DNA from: Hymenobacter lapidiphilus | GTDB taxonomy: Bacteria > Bacteroidota > Bacteroidia > Cytophagales > Hymenobacteraceae | Reading direction: 5' to 3' | DNA: 64,000 nucleotides | Assembly: GCF_003417065.2 (NCBI RefSeq) | Contig: NZ_QVLT01000012.1 | Location: 62,001-126,000, forward strand | In this document: positions 9,065-17,979 of the stretch, in pieces | How positions within the stretch are numbered: position 1 is the stretch's first letter | Layout: the number at the start of each line of letters is the position of its first letter | Translations under genes and position numbers: made by a program | The notes under the pieces: model-generated | Seen by the model: the letters and a program-made list of their open reading frames with translations, nothing else | Database searches by the model: none | Told to the model about the DNA's origin: nothing

Positions 9065-11764
9065 ATGAACCCAACTTTTACTCCTGCGGCCCGGGCACTG
9101 GCCGTTGCGGCACTGCTGGCCCTGCCGGGCCTGGCCGCCGCCCAAAACGTTACCTCCGACAACCGGGGTCTGCAGGCGCTGCAGAACCGCGCAACCAGCC
9201 TCGGCCTGGTAGCCACCGATGCAGCCGACGCGGCTATAACGAGCCAGTACACCGACGCCCGCAATGGTATCACCCACGTGTATTTGTGCCAGCGTGTGCA
9301 GGGCATTGAGGTGTACGGGGCCGTAGCCGACGTGCACCTGACGGCCGCCGGCAAGGTGGTAAGCCTGCACAGCAGCTTCCGGCCCGGCATTGAAGTACTC
9401 GCCCGCGGTGCGGCCCCTACGCCCGGCCTCTCGGCCCAGCAGGCAGTAGGAGCCGCCGCCCGTGCACTGGGCATGCCCGCGCCCGGCAACCTTACGGTGC
9501 TCAAGGCCGGCTCGGCTGCCGAGGGTATGGAGTTCAGCAACGGGGGCATTTCGCTGGATAAGATTCCGGCCAAGCTCATGTACCTGCCACTGGCCGACGG
9601 CTCGCTCCGGCTGGTGTGGGATGTAACGCTGGCCCCGCTCAGCGGCGACCATTACTGGAACGCCCGGGTAGATGCTTCCTCCGGCGTGCTGCTCGATAAG
9701 AGCGACTTCACCGTGTCGGACGATTTCAGCATGCTGAACCTGACGCGGCCCCTGACCCAGGCAACGGTTGCCGCCGCCATTAAGGCTACACCGGCCACCC
9801 CGGCCCGGCCTACGGCCGCGCCCAACAGCTACAACGTGTGGCCCCTGACAATTGAAAGCCCGATTCATGGTGCGCGGCAGGTGGTTACCGACCCCGCCGA
9901 CCAGAAGCACTCGCCCTTTGGCTGGCACGATACCGACGGCGTGGCCGGCGCCGAGTACACGACCACGCGCGGCAACAACGTGCACTCCTACGACGATGCG
10001 CCCAACAACAATAACGCTTCAGGCACCAACTACAGCCCCGACGGCGGCAAAGACCTGATCTTCGACTATCCGTTTGATGATTCGAAGAACGCCCCTGCGA
10101 AGAAAAACCAGGACCTCGCCATCACGAACCTGTTCTTCTGGAACAACCTGATGCACGACGTAATGGCCCACAAAGGCTTTGACGAGGCCAGCGGAAACTT
10201 CCAGGCTAAAAACTACAGCGGCGAAGGCAAAGGTGCCGACTACGTGCAGGCCGAAGCGCAGGACGCTTCTACGGCTTCACCCGTCCGGCTCAACAATGCC
10301 AATTTCTCGACGCCCCTCGACGGCGGCCGCCCCCGCATGCAGATGTACCTGTGGGACCGTTCGGAGTTGAACGTGGCCGTTACCGCTCCCGCCGCGCTGG
10401 CCGGACCGCTGAACGCGCTGGAAGGCTCACTGGGCCGCAGCCTGCAGGCCGTAGGTCCCATTTCGGGTAAGCTGGTTGTAGCCGACGATGGCTCGGCCAA
10501 GCCCGAGCGCGGCTGCAACGCGCCGCTGGTGAATGCAGCTGCTATCAGCGGCAACATTGCCCTGATTGAGCGCGGTAAGTGCGGTTTCGCCCTGAAAATC
10601 AAGAACGCTCAGAATGCCGGTGCCCGCATGGTTATCATGATGGACAGCATTCCGAACTCCAACACGCTCACCCGCATGGGCGGCGCGGCCCCCGACAGCG
10701 TTGGCCTGCGGATTCCGTCGGTTTTCATCACTAAAAACGAAGGTGAGAAGCTTAAGATTGCAGCTCGCGCCGGCCAGGTGGTTACTATTTCTGCCTCGGG
10801 CGAGGTGTTTTACCGTGACGGTGACTTCGACAACGGTATTGTTGCCCACGAGTATGGCCACGGTATTTCGACCCGCCTGACCGGCGGACCCAACGTGAGC
10901 TGCCTCAACAGCTTTGAGCAAATGGGCGAAGGCTGGAGCGACTTCTTCGCGCTCTGGATGACCACCAAGCCCGGCGACGTGAGCACCACCGGCCGCGGCA
11001 TTGGTACCTACGCCTCGTTCGAGGCCACTGATGGCCGCGGCATCCGGCCGACCCGCTACAGCACCGACATGCAAATCAACCCTGCCACTTATGCCCTGCT
11101 AGGCACCGGCAGCTACGTTACTGCTGCCGACGGGACCAACCCGGTACACGCCATTGGCTACATTTGGGCTACTACGCTCTGGGATTTGAACTGGGAGCTG
11201 ATTGCTAAGCATGGCTACAACGCCGACCTGAAGTCTTCTACCGGCGGCAACAACATTGCCCTGCAGCTGGTGATTGACGGCCTCAAGCTTCAGCCCTGCC
11301 GTCCGGGCTTCATCGATGGCCGCAACGCCATTCTGAAGGCTGACTCGGTGAACAACAAGGCGGCCAACTCGGCTCTTATCTGGCGCGTATTTGCTCGCCG
11401 TGGCATGGGTTTCAGCGCCAGCCAGGGCAGCAGCAACAGCCTTACCGACCAGAAGATAGCCTTCGATATGCCAACCGTTGTGCTCGCCAACAACAAGCAG
11501 CTCAGCGCCGCTCTTCTCGATGTATACCCCAACCCAGCCAGCAACCAGGTACTCATTCGTACTCAGGTAAGCAGCTCGGTGCCGGTGCAGGTAGAGCTGG
11601 TTTCAGTGCTCGGACAGCGCGTGTTTACCCAGACTATTTCGGCGGCCCGCCTACAAAAGGATGGCTTGACGGTGAACACCTCCTCGGTAGCACCGGGCCT
11701 GTACCTGGTACGCCTGACCACCTCGGAAGGTACGCTTACCAAGAAGCTGCTGGTGCAGCACTAA
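9065..11764 (+). CDS. Secreted M36 (fungalysin-type) metalloprotease with T9SS sorting domain
   Basis: An 899-residue exported protease. It starts with a signal peptide (about 1-26, ending LAAAQ), then a fungalysin propeptide-like region. The zinc site HEYGHGIST lies near residue 596, followed by the downstream EGWSDFFALW glutamate region typical of M36. A protease-associated (PA) domain sits before the zinc site (about 440-560), with PSVFITKNEGEKL inside it. The last 85 residues form a T9SS type A sorting domain beginning VYPNPASNQV and ending KKLLVQH, so it should cross the outer membrane by the T9SS. A strong terminator follows. Confidence 0.93.
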   Translation: MNPTFTPAARALAVAALLALPGLAAAQNVTSDNRGLQALQNRATSLGLVATDAADAAITSQYTDARNGITHVYLCQRVQGIEVYGAVADVHLTAAGKVVSLHSSFRPGIEVLARGAAPTPGLSAQQAVGAAARALGMPAPGNLTVLKAGSAAEGMEFSNGGISLDKIPAKLMYLPLADGSLRLVWDVTLAPLSGDHYWNARVDASSGVLLDKSDFTVSDDFSMLNLTRPLTQATVAAAIKATPATPARPTAAPNSYNVWPLTIESPIHGARQVVTDPADQKHSPFGWHDTDGVAGAEYTTTRGNNVHSYDDAPNNNNASGTNYSPDGGKDLIFDYPFDDSKNAPAKKNQDLAITNLFFWNNLMHDVMAHKGFDEASGNFQAKNYSGEGKGADYVQAEAQDASTASPVRLNNANFSTPLDGGRPRMQMYLWDRSELNVAVTAPAALAGPLNALEGSLGRSLQAVGPISGKLVVADDGSAKPERGCNAPLVNAAAISGNIALIERGKCGFALKIKNAQNAGARMVIMMDSIPNSNTLTRMGGAAPDSVGLRIPSVFITKNEGEKLKIAARAGQVVTISASGEVFYRDGDFDNGIVAHEYGHGISTRLTGGPNVSCLNSFEQMGEGWSDFFALWMTTKPGDVSTTGRGIGTYASFEATDGRGIRPTRYSTDMQINPATYALLGTGSYVTAADGTNPVHAIGYIWATTLWDLNWELIAKHGYNADLKSSTGGNNIALQLVIDGLKLQPCRPGFIDGRNAILKADSVNNKAANSALIWRVFARRGMGFSASQGSSNSLTDQKIAFDMPTVVLANNKQLSAALLDVYPNPASNQVLIRTQVSSSVPVQVELVSVLGQRVFTQTISAARLQKDGLTVNTSSVAPGLYLVRLTTSEGTLTKKLLVQH

Positions 11765-11787
11765 GCACTGCCCCCGCTCATCGGTTG

Positions 11788-11822
11788 AAAAAACGCCCGG
11801 CAGCCTGCCGGGCGTTTTTTTT
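11788..11822 (+). terminator. Terminator after the M36 protease gene
   Basis: A perfect stem (AACGCCCGGCAG with its complement) is followed by a run of eight T. It lies 24 nt after the stop codon. Confidence 0.9.
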
Positions 11823-11885
11823 GTTGCTACAGGCACCACCCACAGCTGGCGCAACGCTCCGCTTCCTTCTTCTATCTTGCTCCCG

Positions 11886-12302
11886 ATGCCCGACTTCCCT
11901 CGTCCCGATGCCGCCCTGCAGGCCCTGCGCCCTACTGTAGCCGCCGAAACTACTGCCCTTCCCGCTACGGCCGGCGACTTTCTGCACGCCACCCTGCGAC
12001 CCGTGCTCAAGCTCCAGAACCCGCTGCTATTGGCTGTAGTGGCCGATTTTGTGCGCGACCACCACGTGCCGCTGTCCTCGGCCGACCCCGCCGACCGGCT
12101 CCGGCTGCTGACCGGGCTGCTGGGCCGCAACACCAAGCTACGCTACACGGTAGTGGGCCTGATAACCGGCCAGTTCACGCACGACGAGCTGGCGTTCTAT
12201 CGTCAAAACCGCTCCGAGCTGAACCGCCGCCTGCTGGAGCTGGCCACCCGCCGGGTGCTGGACCAGGCCGAAGCCGTAGTGGCGCTGAGCTTGGCCCCAT
12301 GA
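11886..12302 (+). CDS. Conserved hypothetical protein, coupled to the J-domain gene
   Basis: A 138-residue, mostly helical, charged protein with no motif that I recognise. The ATG at 11886 is preferred over the TTG at 11877. The stop overlaps the start of the next gene (ATGA), so the two are translationally coupled and probably work together. The C-terminal half (FTHDELAFYRQNRSELNRRL) is strongly amphipathic. No signal peptide or membrane helix is visible. Confidence 0.65.
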   Translation: MPDFPRPDAALQALRPTVAAETTALPATAGDFLHATLRPVLKLQNPLLLAVVADFVRDHHVPLSSADPADRLRLLTGLLGRNTKLRYTVVGLITGQFTHDELAFYRQNRSELNRRLLELATRRVLDQAEAVVALSLAP

Positions 12303-13087
12303 GCACGCACTACGCCACGCTGGGCCTGCCCGCCAGCGCTTCGAACGCCGACATCAGGCAGGCTTACCGGAAGCTGGTGTGGCTCACCCACCCCGACCGC
12401 ACGCCCGACCCGGCTGCCCACGAGCGGTACCTAGCCGTGAACGATGCCTACGAGGTGCTGAGCAACCCCACCCGCCGCGCCAGCTACGATGCTGCCCTGG
12501 AGTGGCGGGCAACGCCTCGTGCCCCGGCCCCGCCACCTGCCCCGCATGCGCCGCAACGGCCCAGGGCCCACAGCCCGGCGGCCTGGCCCCGCAGGCCGCC
12601 TCCCCCCCCGTTGCACGTGCTGTATGCGAAGCAATTTGCGCGGGCGCTGCCGAAACTGCGACTGGTGGCCGTGGTGAGTGTACTTTTCGTGCTGGCCGTG
12701 GTGCTGGACTGCCAACGCTCGGAACGACTGCCAAATGAACGCGTCCGGGCAGTTGACTTCCACAGCAACAGCGGTTTCACGGTTTCCACTGGCACTGTTC
12801 TCATCCGGGGTCGGGCAAACGTGGATCTGGCGGTGGGCGACCTGCTGGACATAACCCGGACGCCCTGGTTGGGCAAGGTCCGGGCGATACGGGTGAAGTC
12901 GGGCGCGTCGCGCGGCACCCATATCACCATCAACACATTCCGGATGGTTTGGCTGCTTTCTGTAGTAGTGCTGGGCACGGCTGGCGCGGTACTGTCCGGC
13001 AGGCTTCGCCCCGACCAGGCTTTCTCGGCCGGCTTCGTCAATTGCGTCGGCCTGTTCTTCCTGGGCATCTGCCTGCTGATAATTTAG
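12299..13087 (+). CDS. J-domain membrane protein
   Basis: A 262-residue protein. Residues 4-67 form a DnaJ J-domain with the HPD triad at 31-33 and the DAYEVLSNPTRRASYD helix, so it can stimulate an Hsp70 (DnaK). A proline-rich linker (about 70-105) follows. Then come three hydrophobic segments: LVAVVSVLFVLAVVL, MVWLLSVVVLGTAGAVL and AGFVNCVGLFFLGICLLII. The J-domain would face the cytoplasm, recruiting DnaK to the membrane. It lacks the Gly/Phe and zinc domains of DnaJ, so it is a type III J-protein. It overlaps the preceding gene by 4 nt. Confidence 0.85.
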   Translation: MSTHYATLGLPASASNADIRQAYRKLVWLTHPDRTPDPAAHERYLAVNDAYEVLSNPTRRASYDAALEWRATPRAPAPPPAPHAPQRPRAHSPAAWPRRPPPPPLHVLYAKQFARALPKLRLVAVVSVLFVLAVVLDCQRSERLPNERVRAVDFHSNSGFTVSTGTVLIRGRANVDLAVGDLLDITRTPWLGKVRAIRVKSGASRGTHITINTFRMVWLLSVVVLGTAGAVLSGRLRPDQAFSAGFVNCVGLFFLGICLLII

Positions 13088-13134
13088 GAGCGGGGCCACA
13101 CCCTTCCGCTTCGGTTCTGGTATGCGCAAAGCAA

Positions 13135-13192
13135 AGGGCCTTACCACACCAAACGGCCGTAGCAACGGCTCATTCTGGCACGGTAAGGCCCT
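13135..13192. terminator. Possible long-loop terminator between convergent genes
   Basis: Arms AGGGCCTTACC and GGTAAGGCCCT are separated by 36 nt, between the J-domain gene and the YajQ-family gene. There is no T-run, so a terminator role is uncertain. Confidence 0.35.
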
Positions 13193-13221
13193 CCAGCTGG
13201 CAACCAGCCAGATTCTCCTGC

Positions 13222-13710
13222 CTACTTCATGTTCACGAATTGCAGGGGCTGGCCGATGTCGGCGCTGCGGAGCACGGCAATGGCGGCTTGCAGCTCATCA
13301 ATCTTCTTGGCCGATACACGCACCTGGTCGTCCTGCATCTGGGCCTCCACTTTCACCTTAGCGTCTTTGATGGCCTTGATGATTTTACGTCCCGCGTCTT
13401 TATCGATGCCGGCGCGCACTTTCACGGCTTTCTTCATCATGGTGCCGCTGGCGTGGGCTTCCTCCGTGAAATCGAGAGCCGTACCATCAATGCCCTGCTT
13501 AACGAGGCGAGTGAGCACGATGTCTTCGAGGGCCCGGATGCGCATGTCGTTTTCCGAGGTGAGGGTGATGACGTTCGTTTTCTTGTCGAGCTCGATGCCG
13601 CCCTTGGTGTCGCGCAGGTCGTAGCGGGTCTGGAGCTCTTTCTTGGCCGTATTCACCGCGTTTTCGAGGGTTTGCGGATCAACTTTACTCACGATGTCGA
13701 AGGAGGGCAT
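13222..13710 (-). CDS. YajQ family cyclic di-GMP-binding protein
   Basis: A 162-residue protein, the normal length of the YajQ (DUF520) family of nucleotide-binding proteins. The start MPSFDIVSKVDPQTLENAVN and the late AKKIDELQAAIAVLR segment are family-typical. Some members bind cyclic di-GMP and change transcription; others bind tRNA or nucleotides, and the ligand here is unknown. The ATG at 13710 is chosen over the longer frame to 13743. A TATCTTTG -7-like element (13767-13774) lies upstream. Confidence 0.92.
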   Translation of the reverse strand: MPSFDIVSKVDPQTLENAVNTAKKELQTRYDLRDTKGGIELDKKTNVITLTSENDMRIRALEDIVLTRLVKQGIDGTALDFTEEAHASGTMMKKAVKVRAGIDKDAGRKIIKAIKDAKVKVEAQMQDDQVRVSAKKIDELQAAIAVLRSADIGQPLQFVNMK

Positions 13711-13766
13711 AGGAAGAAGAAAAAATGAAGATGGGGTAAACACTGCCTCAACGCAGAAACAGGTGC

Positions 13767-13774
13767 CAAAGATA
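13767..13774 (-). promoter_or_regulatory. Candidate -7 element upstream of the YajQ-family gene
   Basis: On the minus strand this reads TATCTTTG (TAnnTTTG). It lies about 57 nt upstream of the start codon, with no clear -33 TTG. Confidence 0.35.
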
Positions 13775-13841
13775 AGGGTGCGCCGCCGGCCGGCCGGCTA
13801 AGATAGCCTTTGCGCATTATTGCCGTATTTAGACGCCGCTC

Positions 13842-14330
13842 ATGCCCATCATCACGCCCCACACGCCCGCCCACTGGGCGGCCTACTACCGTCTCCGCTA
13901 CGAGGTACTGCGCCAGCCCTGGCAGCAGCTCCCCGGCTCGGAGCGCGCGCCCGACGACAACGCGCCCACCACGACCCACGCCTTGCTCCTGGCCCCCACC
14001 GACGCCACTCAGGCCATCGGTGTGGGCCGTCTGCATTGTTCGGCTCCGGGGCAGGGGCAGCTGCGCTTTATGGCCGTAGCGCCCGCCTGGCAGGGCGGCG
14101 GCATAGGCCGGCAACTGCTGGCGTACCTCGAAGCCGCCGCCCGCCAGCAGCAGCTGCACGAAATCGTCCTCCACGCCCGCGCCGAAGCCGTACCGTTTTA
14201 CGAACGGGCCGGTTACACAGTAGTGGCCCCTTCCCACGTGCTTTTCGGCCGCATTCCGCACTTTCTGATGCGCAAGGAGTTGGTTAGCGGAACCAACGAA
14301 AGCCCGCAGATAACCGCTGTCAGCCAGTAG
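13842..14330 (+). CDS. GNAT family N-acetyltransferase
   Basis: A 162-residue acetyltransferase that would use acetyl-CoA to modify an amine of unknown identity. The acetyl-CoA loop reads QGGGIGRQLLAYLE after the beta strand LRFMAVAPAWQ. The C-terminal AEAVPFYERAGY is the usual helix and strand of the fold, similar to the ElaA-like subgroup. The ATG at 13842 starts at PIITPHTPAHW. It runs in the same direction as the thioesterase gene that follows. Confidence 0.88.
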   Translation: MPIITPHTPAHWAAYYRLRYEVLRQPWQQLPGSERAPDDNAPTTTHALLLAPTDATQAIGVGRLHCSAPGQGQLRFMAVAPAWQGGGIGRQLLAYLEAAARQQQLHEIVLHARAEAVPFYERAGYTVVAPSHVLFGRIPHFLMRKELVSGTNESPQITAVSQ

Positions 14331-14398
14331 CCCAAAAACCGCTACAGATGCTGGCAAACATCTGCCTTTTCCAACTCACCCCACCCTGTTTCAGCCCC

Positions 14399-14866
14399 AT
14401 GGATAGTCCGCTCGATATCAGTGCCCTCATTGCCACCTACAACCAAATCAACCACTACGGCCGCGCCAACGGCATGACGCTGCACGTCGACCAGCCGGGC
14501 AACATTCGCTACACCATGCGCGTGCTCGACGAGCACCTCTCCTCGCCCAACACCTGCCACGGCGGCGTACTGGCGGGCCTTATGGATGCGGCACTGGGCG
14601 CGGCGGCCCTTTCGCTGGCTTTTACGGCCGGCGAGCTGGTTTCTACGGTCGAGTTCAAGATGAACTACTTCCACCCGGTGTACCTGCACGACGAGCTGGA
14701 GGCCCACGGCAGCATCGAGCACACCGGCAGAACCTTGCTCGTAACCACCACCACCATCCGCTGCCCCAACCGCGACAACCTCGTAGTGGCCCGCGGCCTG
14801 GGCACCTTCAACCGCTACCCCGCCACCAAGCGCGACTTCCGCGACCTGCTGTTCCCAGGGCTTTAG
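14399..14866 (+). CDS. PaaI-type hotdog thioesterase
   Basis: A 155-residue protein with the single-hotdog fold. The helix and catalytic region HGGVLAGLMDAALGAAALS, the following VSTVEFKMNYFHPV strand, and an acidic residue in LMDAA are typical of PaaI thioesterases. These hydrolyse acyl-CoA or aryl-CoA. The ATG at 14399 (MDSPLDISALIATY) is preferred to the longer frame from 14348. The substrate is not known. Confidence 0.85.
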   Translation: MDSPLDISALIATYNQINHYGRANGMTLHVDQPGNIRYTMRVLDEHLSSPNTCHGGVLAGLMDAALGAAALSLAFTAGELVSTVEFKMNYFHPVYLHDELEAHGSIEHTGRTLLVTTTTIRCPNRDNLVVARGLGTFNRYPATKRDFRDLLFPGL

Positions 14867-14867
14867 C

Positions 14868-14995
14868 TGTTAGCTGTTAACTGTTAGCTGAAAAACGAAG
14901 AATGCCCCGTACTCAGCTGAGTGCGGGGCATTCTTTTAATTAGAGTAATTGATTTTCCCGAACAGAAGCTAATAGCTAATAGCGCTCAGCTAACC
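14868..14995. repeat. Short AGCTGTTAGC-type repeats flanking a terminator
   Basis: TTAGCTG-type units are repeated at 14868-14890. Related AGCTAATAGC units occur in inverted orientation at 14968-14994. They bracket the terminator between the two convergent genes and could form an outer stem. Confidence 0.45.
14897..14937. terminator. Bidirectional terminator between convergent genes
   Basis: An AGAATGCCCCG stem closes with one G-T type mismatch around a palindromic centre and is followed by TTTT. It can serve both the thioesterase gene and the NYN gene. Confidence 0.8.
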
Positions 14996-15006
14996 GCTCC
15001 AGAAAG

Positions 15007-16032
15007 CTACATCCGCTCGGGCGAGCTGGCCGATTCGTGCTCCTCGTGCTCGTCGCCGTAGTTATCATCGTCGTCATCGTCCTCTGCACCATCCGGAATT
15101 TCGGGGGCATCGACTTTGCGCACGTTGCGGGCACAGTCCTCGTCGCGGTGGTTGCGGCCCACTGTGAACTCCACCCAATCGCCTTCCTGCAGCTCGTTGA
15201 AGTCGCCCTCCGACATATCAGCGTAGCTGAAGAACAGGTTGTTGGGCGGCATCACCACGAAGCCGAAGCCGTTTTTGAGGTTTTTGATGGTGCTCATGCC
15301 TATAGTGCCAACCGGGCCGGCGGCCGTGGGGCCGGTGGGGCGCACGGGCTTGGTGCTGGGGAAAGCGGCCGGCTCGGGCGTGTTCACGAACAGCGACTCG
15401 ATCAGGTCGTCGCCGTCGGTGAGACCCTGGTCGATTATTTCGTGCATCTGCACCGGGTACGTGGCCTGGTCGAGCAGCTGCTGCGAGGCGCGGGTAACGC
15501 GGTTCTCGCCTTTGAAATCGGTGTATTTGAAGTCCCAGTTGAGCAGCATCACGCGGGTGCCCACGGTGTTGAGCTTCTTGATGAGGGGCGCGTAGTCCGA
15601 GTCGCCGGCGATAAGCACCACTACATCGAGACTCTTGTGGATGGACAGCTCCAGGGCTTCGAGCGAAAGCCACACATCGATGCCCTTTTCCTGCAGACGG
15701 CCGTCGCGGGTTTTCAGGGGCATGTAGTGGGTGGCAATGCCCATGTTCATGAGGATATCGTCGAGCAGCCGGTCGTGGAAGAGGCGGTCCTTGTCGCGGG
15801 CCTCGGTGGCCGAGAGGCGGCCGCGGAAGAAGTGCGAGTCGATAATCTGGCTCAGGCGCACGTCCACGTCCTCTTCCTCGGCTACCTGATGACGGATAAA
15901 CTCATGCAGGCCTTCGAGGCTGATACGGGCTTTACGGTCGTGCTGGAAGTAGTAGTAATCACTGATTTTCAGGAAATAATTTCCGTCATAAAAAATACCA
16001 ATCCTGATCAGCGGGCTATTCATCTGGTTCAT
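15007..16032 (-). CDS. NYN-domain protein with C-terminal cold shock domain
   Basis: A 341-residue protein. The first 190 residues form a NYN/LabA-type PIN-like domain. Acidic residues expected in the metal site are visible in IGIFYDGNYF, DVVVLIAGDSDYAPLI and LNWDFKYTDF. Residues about 245-305 form a cold shock/OB domain with KNGFGFVV and NNLFFSYADM strands, which should bind single-stranded RNA or DNA. The tail is strongly acidic. This suggests an RNA-cleaving or RNA-binding protein. Start could be the first or fourth residue (16032 or 16023). Confidence 0.85.
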   Translation of the reverse strand: MNQMNSPLIRIGIFYDGNYFLKISDYYYFQHDRKARISLEGLHEFIRHQVAEEEDVDVRLSQIIDSHFFRGRLSATEARDKDRLFHDRLLDDILMNMGIATHYMPLKTRDGRLQEKGIDVWLSLEALELSIHKSLDVVVLIAGDSDYAPLIKKLNTVGTRVMLLNWDFKYTDFKGENRVTRASQQLLDQATYPVQMHEIIDQGLTDGDDLIESLFVNTPEPAAFPSTKPVRPTGPTAAGPVGTIGMSTIKNLKNGFGFVVMPPNNLFFSYADMSEGDFNELQEGDWVEFTVGRNHRDEDCARNVRKVDAPEIPDGAEDDDDDDNYGDEHEEHESASSPERM

Positions 16033-16120
16033 AAAGAAGTCTGGTTAAGCGCGAAAAAAGAAAGCGTAGCGGTTGTGGATGAGAGAGAGTGACTAACCGA
16101 CTCCGTAGCCGAAGCCGGTG

Positions 16121-16128
16121 CAAAGGTA
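16121..16128 (-). promoter_or_regulatory. Candidate -7 element for the NYN gene
   Basis: TACCTTTG on the minus strand lies 88 nt upstream of the start. No well-spaced TTG was seen. Confidence 0.35.
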
Positions 16129-16536
16129 CAGGTTGCGGAGGTTGCAGTAACGTAATAATCCATTGCAGCAACGAGGTGGCCGAATCTGCCATGAGCGAAG
16201 CGCAACAGTAGCGAAACCGCTCAACCGAACAGCCAGATGCCTGAGTGAATAACACCCGGCCATAAGGCTGGTTGTAAGGCAGCTACCGGAAACTGGTTGG
16301 TAGAAGTACTTATGAATTTATCACAAACTGCGGTGCAATACTAAAGCATAGCCGGCTTTTAAGCCAATCTACAGAATACTAATTTCTTAATATTACTTAG
16401 CTGACCGTAGCCGGCTGCCTTTATGGTCACTGGATTCTGCCGGCCTTTCCGGTTTAAGTCCAATTGTCATCCGTTCCTCCATTTTCCCCGCCGGCTGCGG
16501 GGCTTGTGGGCTGAACTGTACCGAAAGATACGTTTC

Positions 16537-16597
16537 AACAGTAGTCCGGGCCGTAAAATTCGGCCAATGGGCCAATTTTACGGCCCGGACTACTGTT
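16537..16597. repeat. Inverted repeat with 24-bp perfect arms
   Basis: Arms 16537-16560 and 16574-16597 are perfect complements around a 13-nt loop that itself has GGCC steps. It lies 50 bp after the stop of the minus-strand DUF457-type gene. No T-run follows. Confidence 0.8.
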
Positions 16598-16646
16598 GCA
16601 GCAAGCCAACTGCCGCACCAACCTGCAGCGCCGCCGGCCCGGCCAC

Positions 16647-17387
16647 TTAAAACTGCAGCCGACTCACAATAAGGGCCAGCACCAGCACGGCGTAAGCGGT
16701 GCAGATGACAACTTCGAGCACGTTGCCGCTTTTGGAGCCCGTACGGATGAGCGGGATTCCCAGGCTCGTATCAACCAAAGGCATAAACCACTTGACGCCG
16801 GCCTTGGTGACCGAGTCGGCCAGCAGGTGCGACACGTAGCCGCCCCCCGCGAACAGCGCCACGCCGTGCCAGCCCAGGCTCTGGTTGGCCAGGTGCCCGA
16901 TGTAGGTCCAGGCGGCGGCGGCCCAAAGCGTGTGGGTGTAGGTGCGGTGGCTGGTGAACGGGGCCAGGGAGATAAAGCAGCCCAGCATGCTCAGCCACAC
17001 GAAGCCGGTGTAGAGGCCCGCCACCACCGTGCACAGCCCCGTAAAGAGCAGCGCCAGCTTGCGGGTCGAGTCGCCCTGCATGGCGGCACCTACCAGCCCG
17101 AAGGCCAGGGCCACCGTGAAGGCCAGCCGCCGGTCGGCGCCGGGTGTGAGCTGCCACTGGGCGTAAGCGGCTACCACGGCGGCCACTAATACAAAGGCCC
17201 AGCGCACGTAGTTCTTGGCGAAACCGAGGCGCTTACTGAGTCGGGAAGCGGGGTGGTCAAGGTCGGGGGCCAAGGCCGAGAAGCCGGCCAACGCAATACC
17301 GGCCGGCGAGAACGGCACGCCCGGCACGAGGCCCGCCACGGCCACGCCGGTAATCAGGCCAATGGCCAGGTGAGAAGAACCGCGCAA
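16647..17387 (-). CDS. DUF457/YdjM-type membrane metal-dependent hydrolase
   Basis: A 246-residue inner-membrane protein with about six helices. It carries the family's conserved polar motifs: SHLAIG near the start, ALAPDLDHPAS, HRTYTHTLW and GYVSHLLADSVT. In other members these His and Asp residues form a putative metal site. YdjM in E. coli is LexA-controlled, but no LexA box was identified here. The ATG at 17387 starts right at MRGSSHLAIGL. Function is otherwise unknown. Confidence 0.88.
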   Translation of the reverse strand: MRGSSHLAIGLITGVAVAGLVPGVPFSPAGIALAGFSALAPDLDHPASRLSKRLGFAKNYVRWAFVLVAAVVAAYAQWQLTPGADRRLAFTVALAFGLVGAAMQGDSTRKLALLFTGLCTVVAGLYTGFVWLSMLGCFISLAPFTSHRTYTHTLWAAAAWTYIGHLANQSLGWHGVALFAGGGYVSHLLADSVTKAGVKWFMPLVDTSLGIPLIRTGSKSGNVLEVVICTAYAVLVLALIVSRLQF

Positions 17388-17429
17388 TTTTTATTGAAGA
17401 GTGATTAGTGATGAACGGAAACGCTTGTG

Positions 17430-17516
17430 ATCCTGACGAAGGAAGAACCTTATCACGTTAGAGTATTCTATTAAACAGGTAGTTCGAAGGTAATAAGGTC
17501 CTTCCTTCGTCAGGAT
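17430..17516. repeat. GTCATCCTGA-type inverted repeat
   Basis: Arms 17430-17453 and 17493-17516 are 24 nt with one mismatch, carrying CTGACGAAGGAAG. It is one variant of the dispersed inverted-repeat family in this window. Confidence 0.75.
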
Positions 17517-17544
17517 GACAGACGGGTTCACTTGCCAACGCTCA

Positions 17545-17757
17545 CTAAAAACTGCCGCTGCTGCCTTTCAGGCCGCTACGCAAGCCTTGGACTTCGTTTT
17601 CGAGGTGGGCCAGGCATTGGCGAAAGGCGTCTTCCGCATCAGACTGCTCCTGGGCGGGCAGGGGGCCGTCCTGCTGCACGTGCTCGCAGATAAGCCGCAG
17701 CTGCTGCACGATGCCGTTCCACTCTTCCTGGTCCTGCGGTGGTTGCTTGTCTACCAT
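17545..17757 (-). CDS. Small acidic hypothetical protein
   Basis: A 70-residue, glutamine- and acid-rich, helix-forming protein with no known motif. The even amino acid composition and codon choice resemble the neighbours, and the ATG is clear, but there is no family evidence. It lies alone between the repeat and mfd on the opposite strand to mfd. Confidence 0.5.
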   Translation of the reverse strand: MVDKQPPQDQEEWNGIVQQLRLICEHVQQDGPLPAQEQSDAEDAFRQCLAHLENEVQGLRSGLKGSSGSF

Positions 17758-17941
17758 AGCTTTACGTGCGGGGTTGTGCCCCGGTGCCGCGTGAAGAGGG
17801 AAGGTACGACGGGAACCGGCAAAAGCTGCGGAAACTTTCCGGGGTCGGCATTGGTATTGACTAGCGCGCCGCGCGCGCCATGTGCCCGTACTGCCCGACC
17901 GGTTTTGCTCCCGGCCGGGCTTCTACCGTTGCCGGCCGTAC

Positions 17942-17949
17942 TACTTTTG
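17942..17949 (+). promoter_or_regulatory. Candidate -7 element upstream of mfd
   Basis: TACTTTTG fits TAnnTTTG and ends 30 nt before the TTG start of mfd. No matching -33 element was seen. Confidence 0.3.
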
Positions 17950-17979
17950 CCTTCCGTTTCGCTTTAGCCGCTCCGCCCT

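Larger units (their letters stand above)
16033..16646. other. 614-bp intergenic region
   Basis: No convincing gene. On the minus strand it has a TAnnTTTG-like element (16121-16128) for the NYN gene. It also contains the inverted repeat at 16537-16597. The short frames inside it look like chance openings. Confidence 0.5.

Noticed and set aside
16423..16650. Short plus-strand frame
   Set aside because: It crosses the inverted repeat and has no protein-like pattern.
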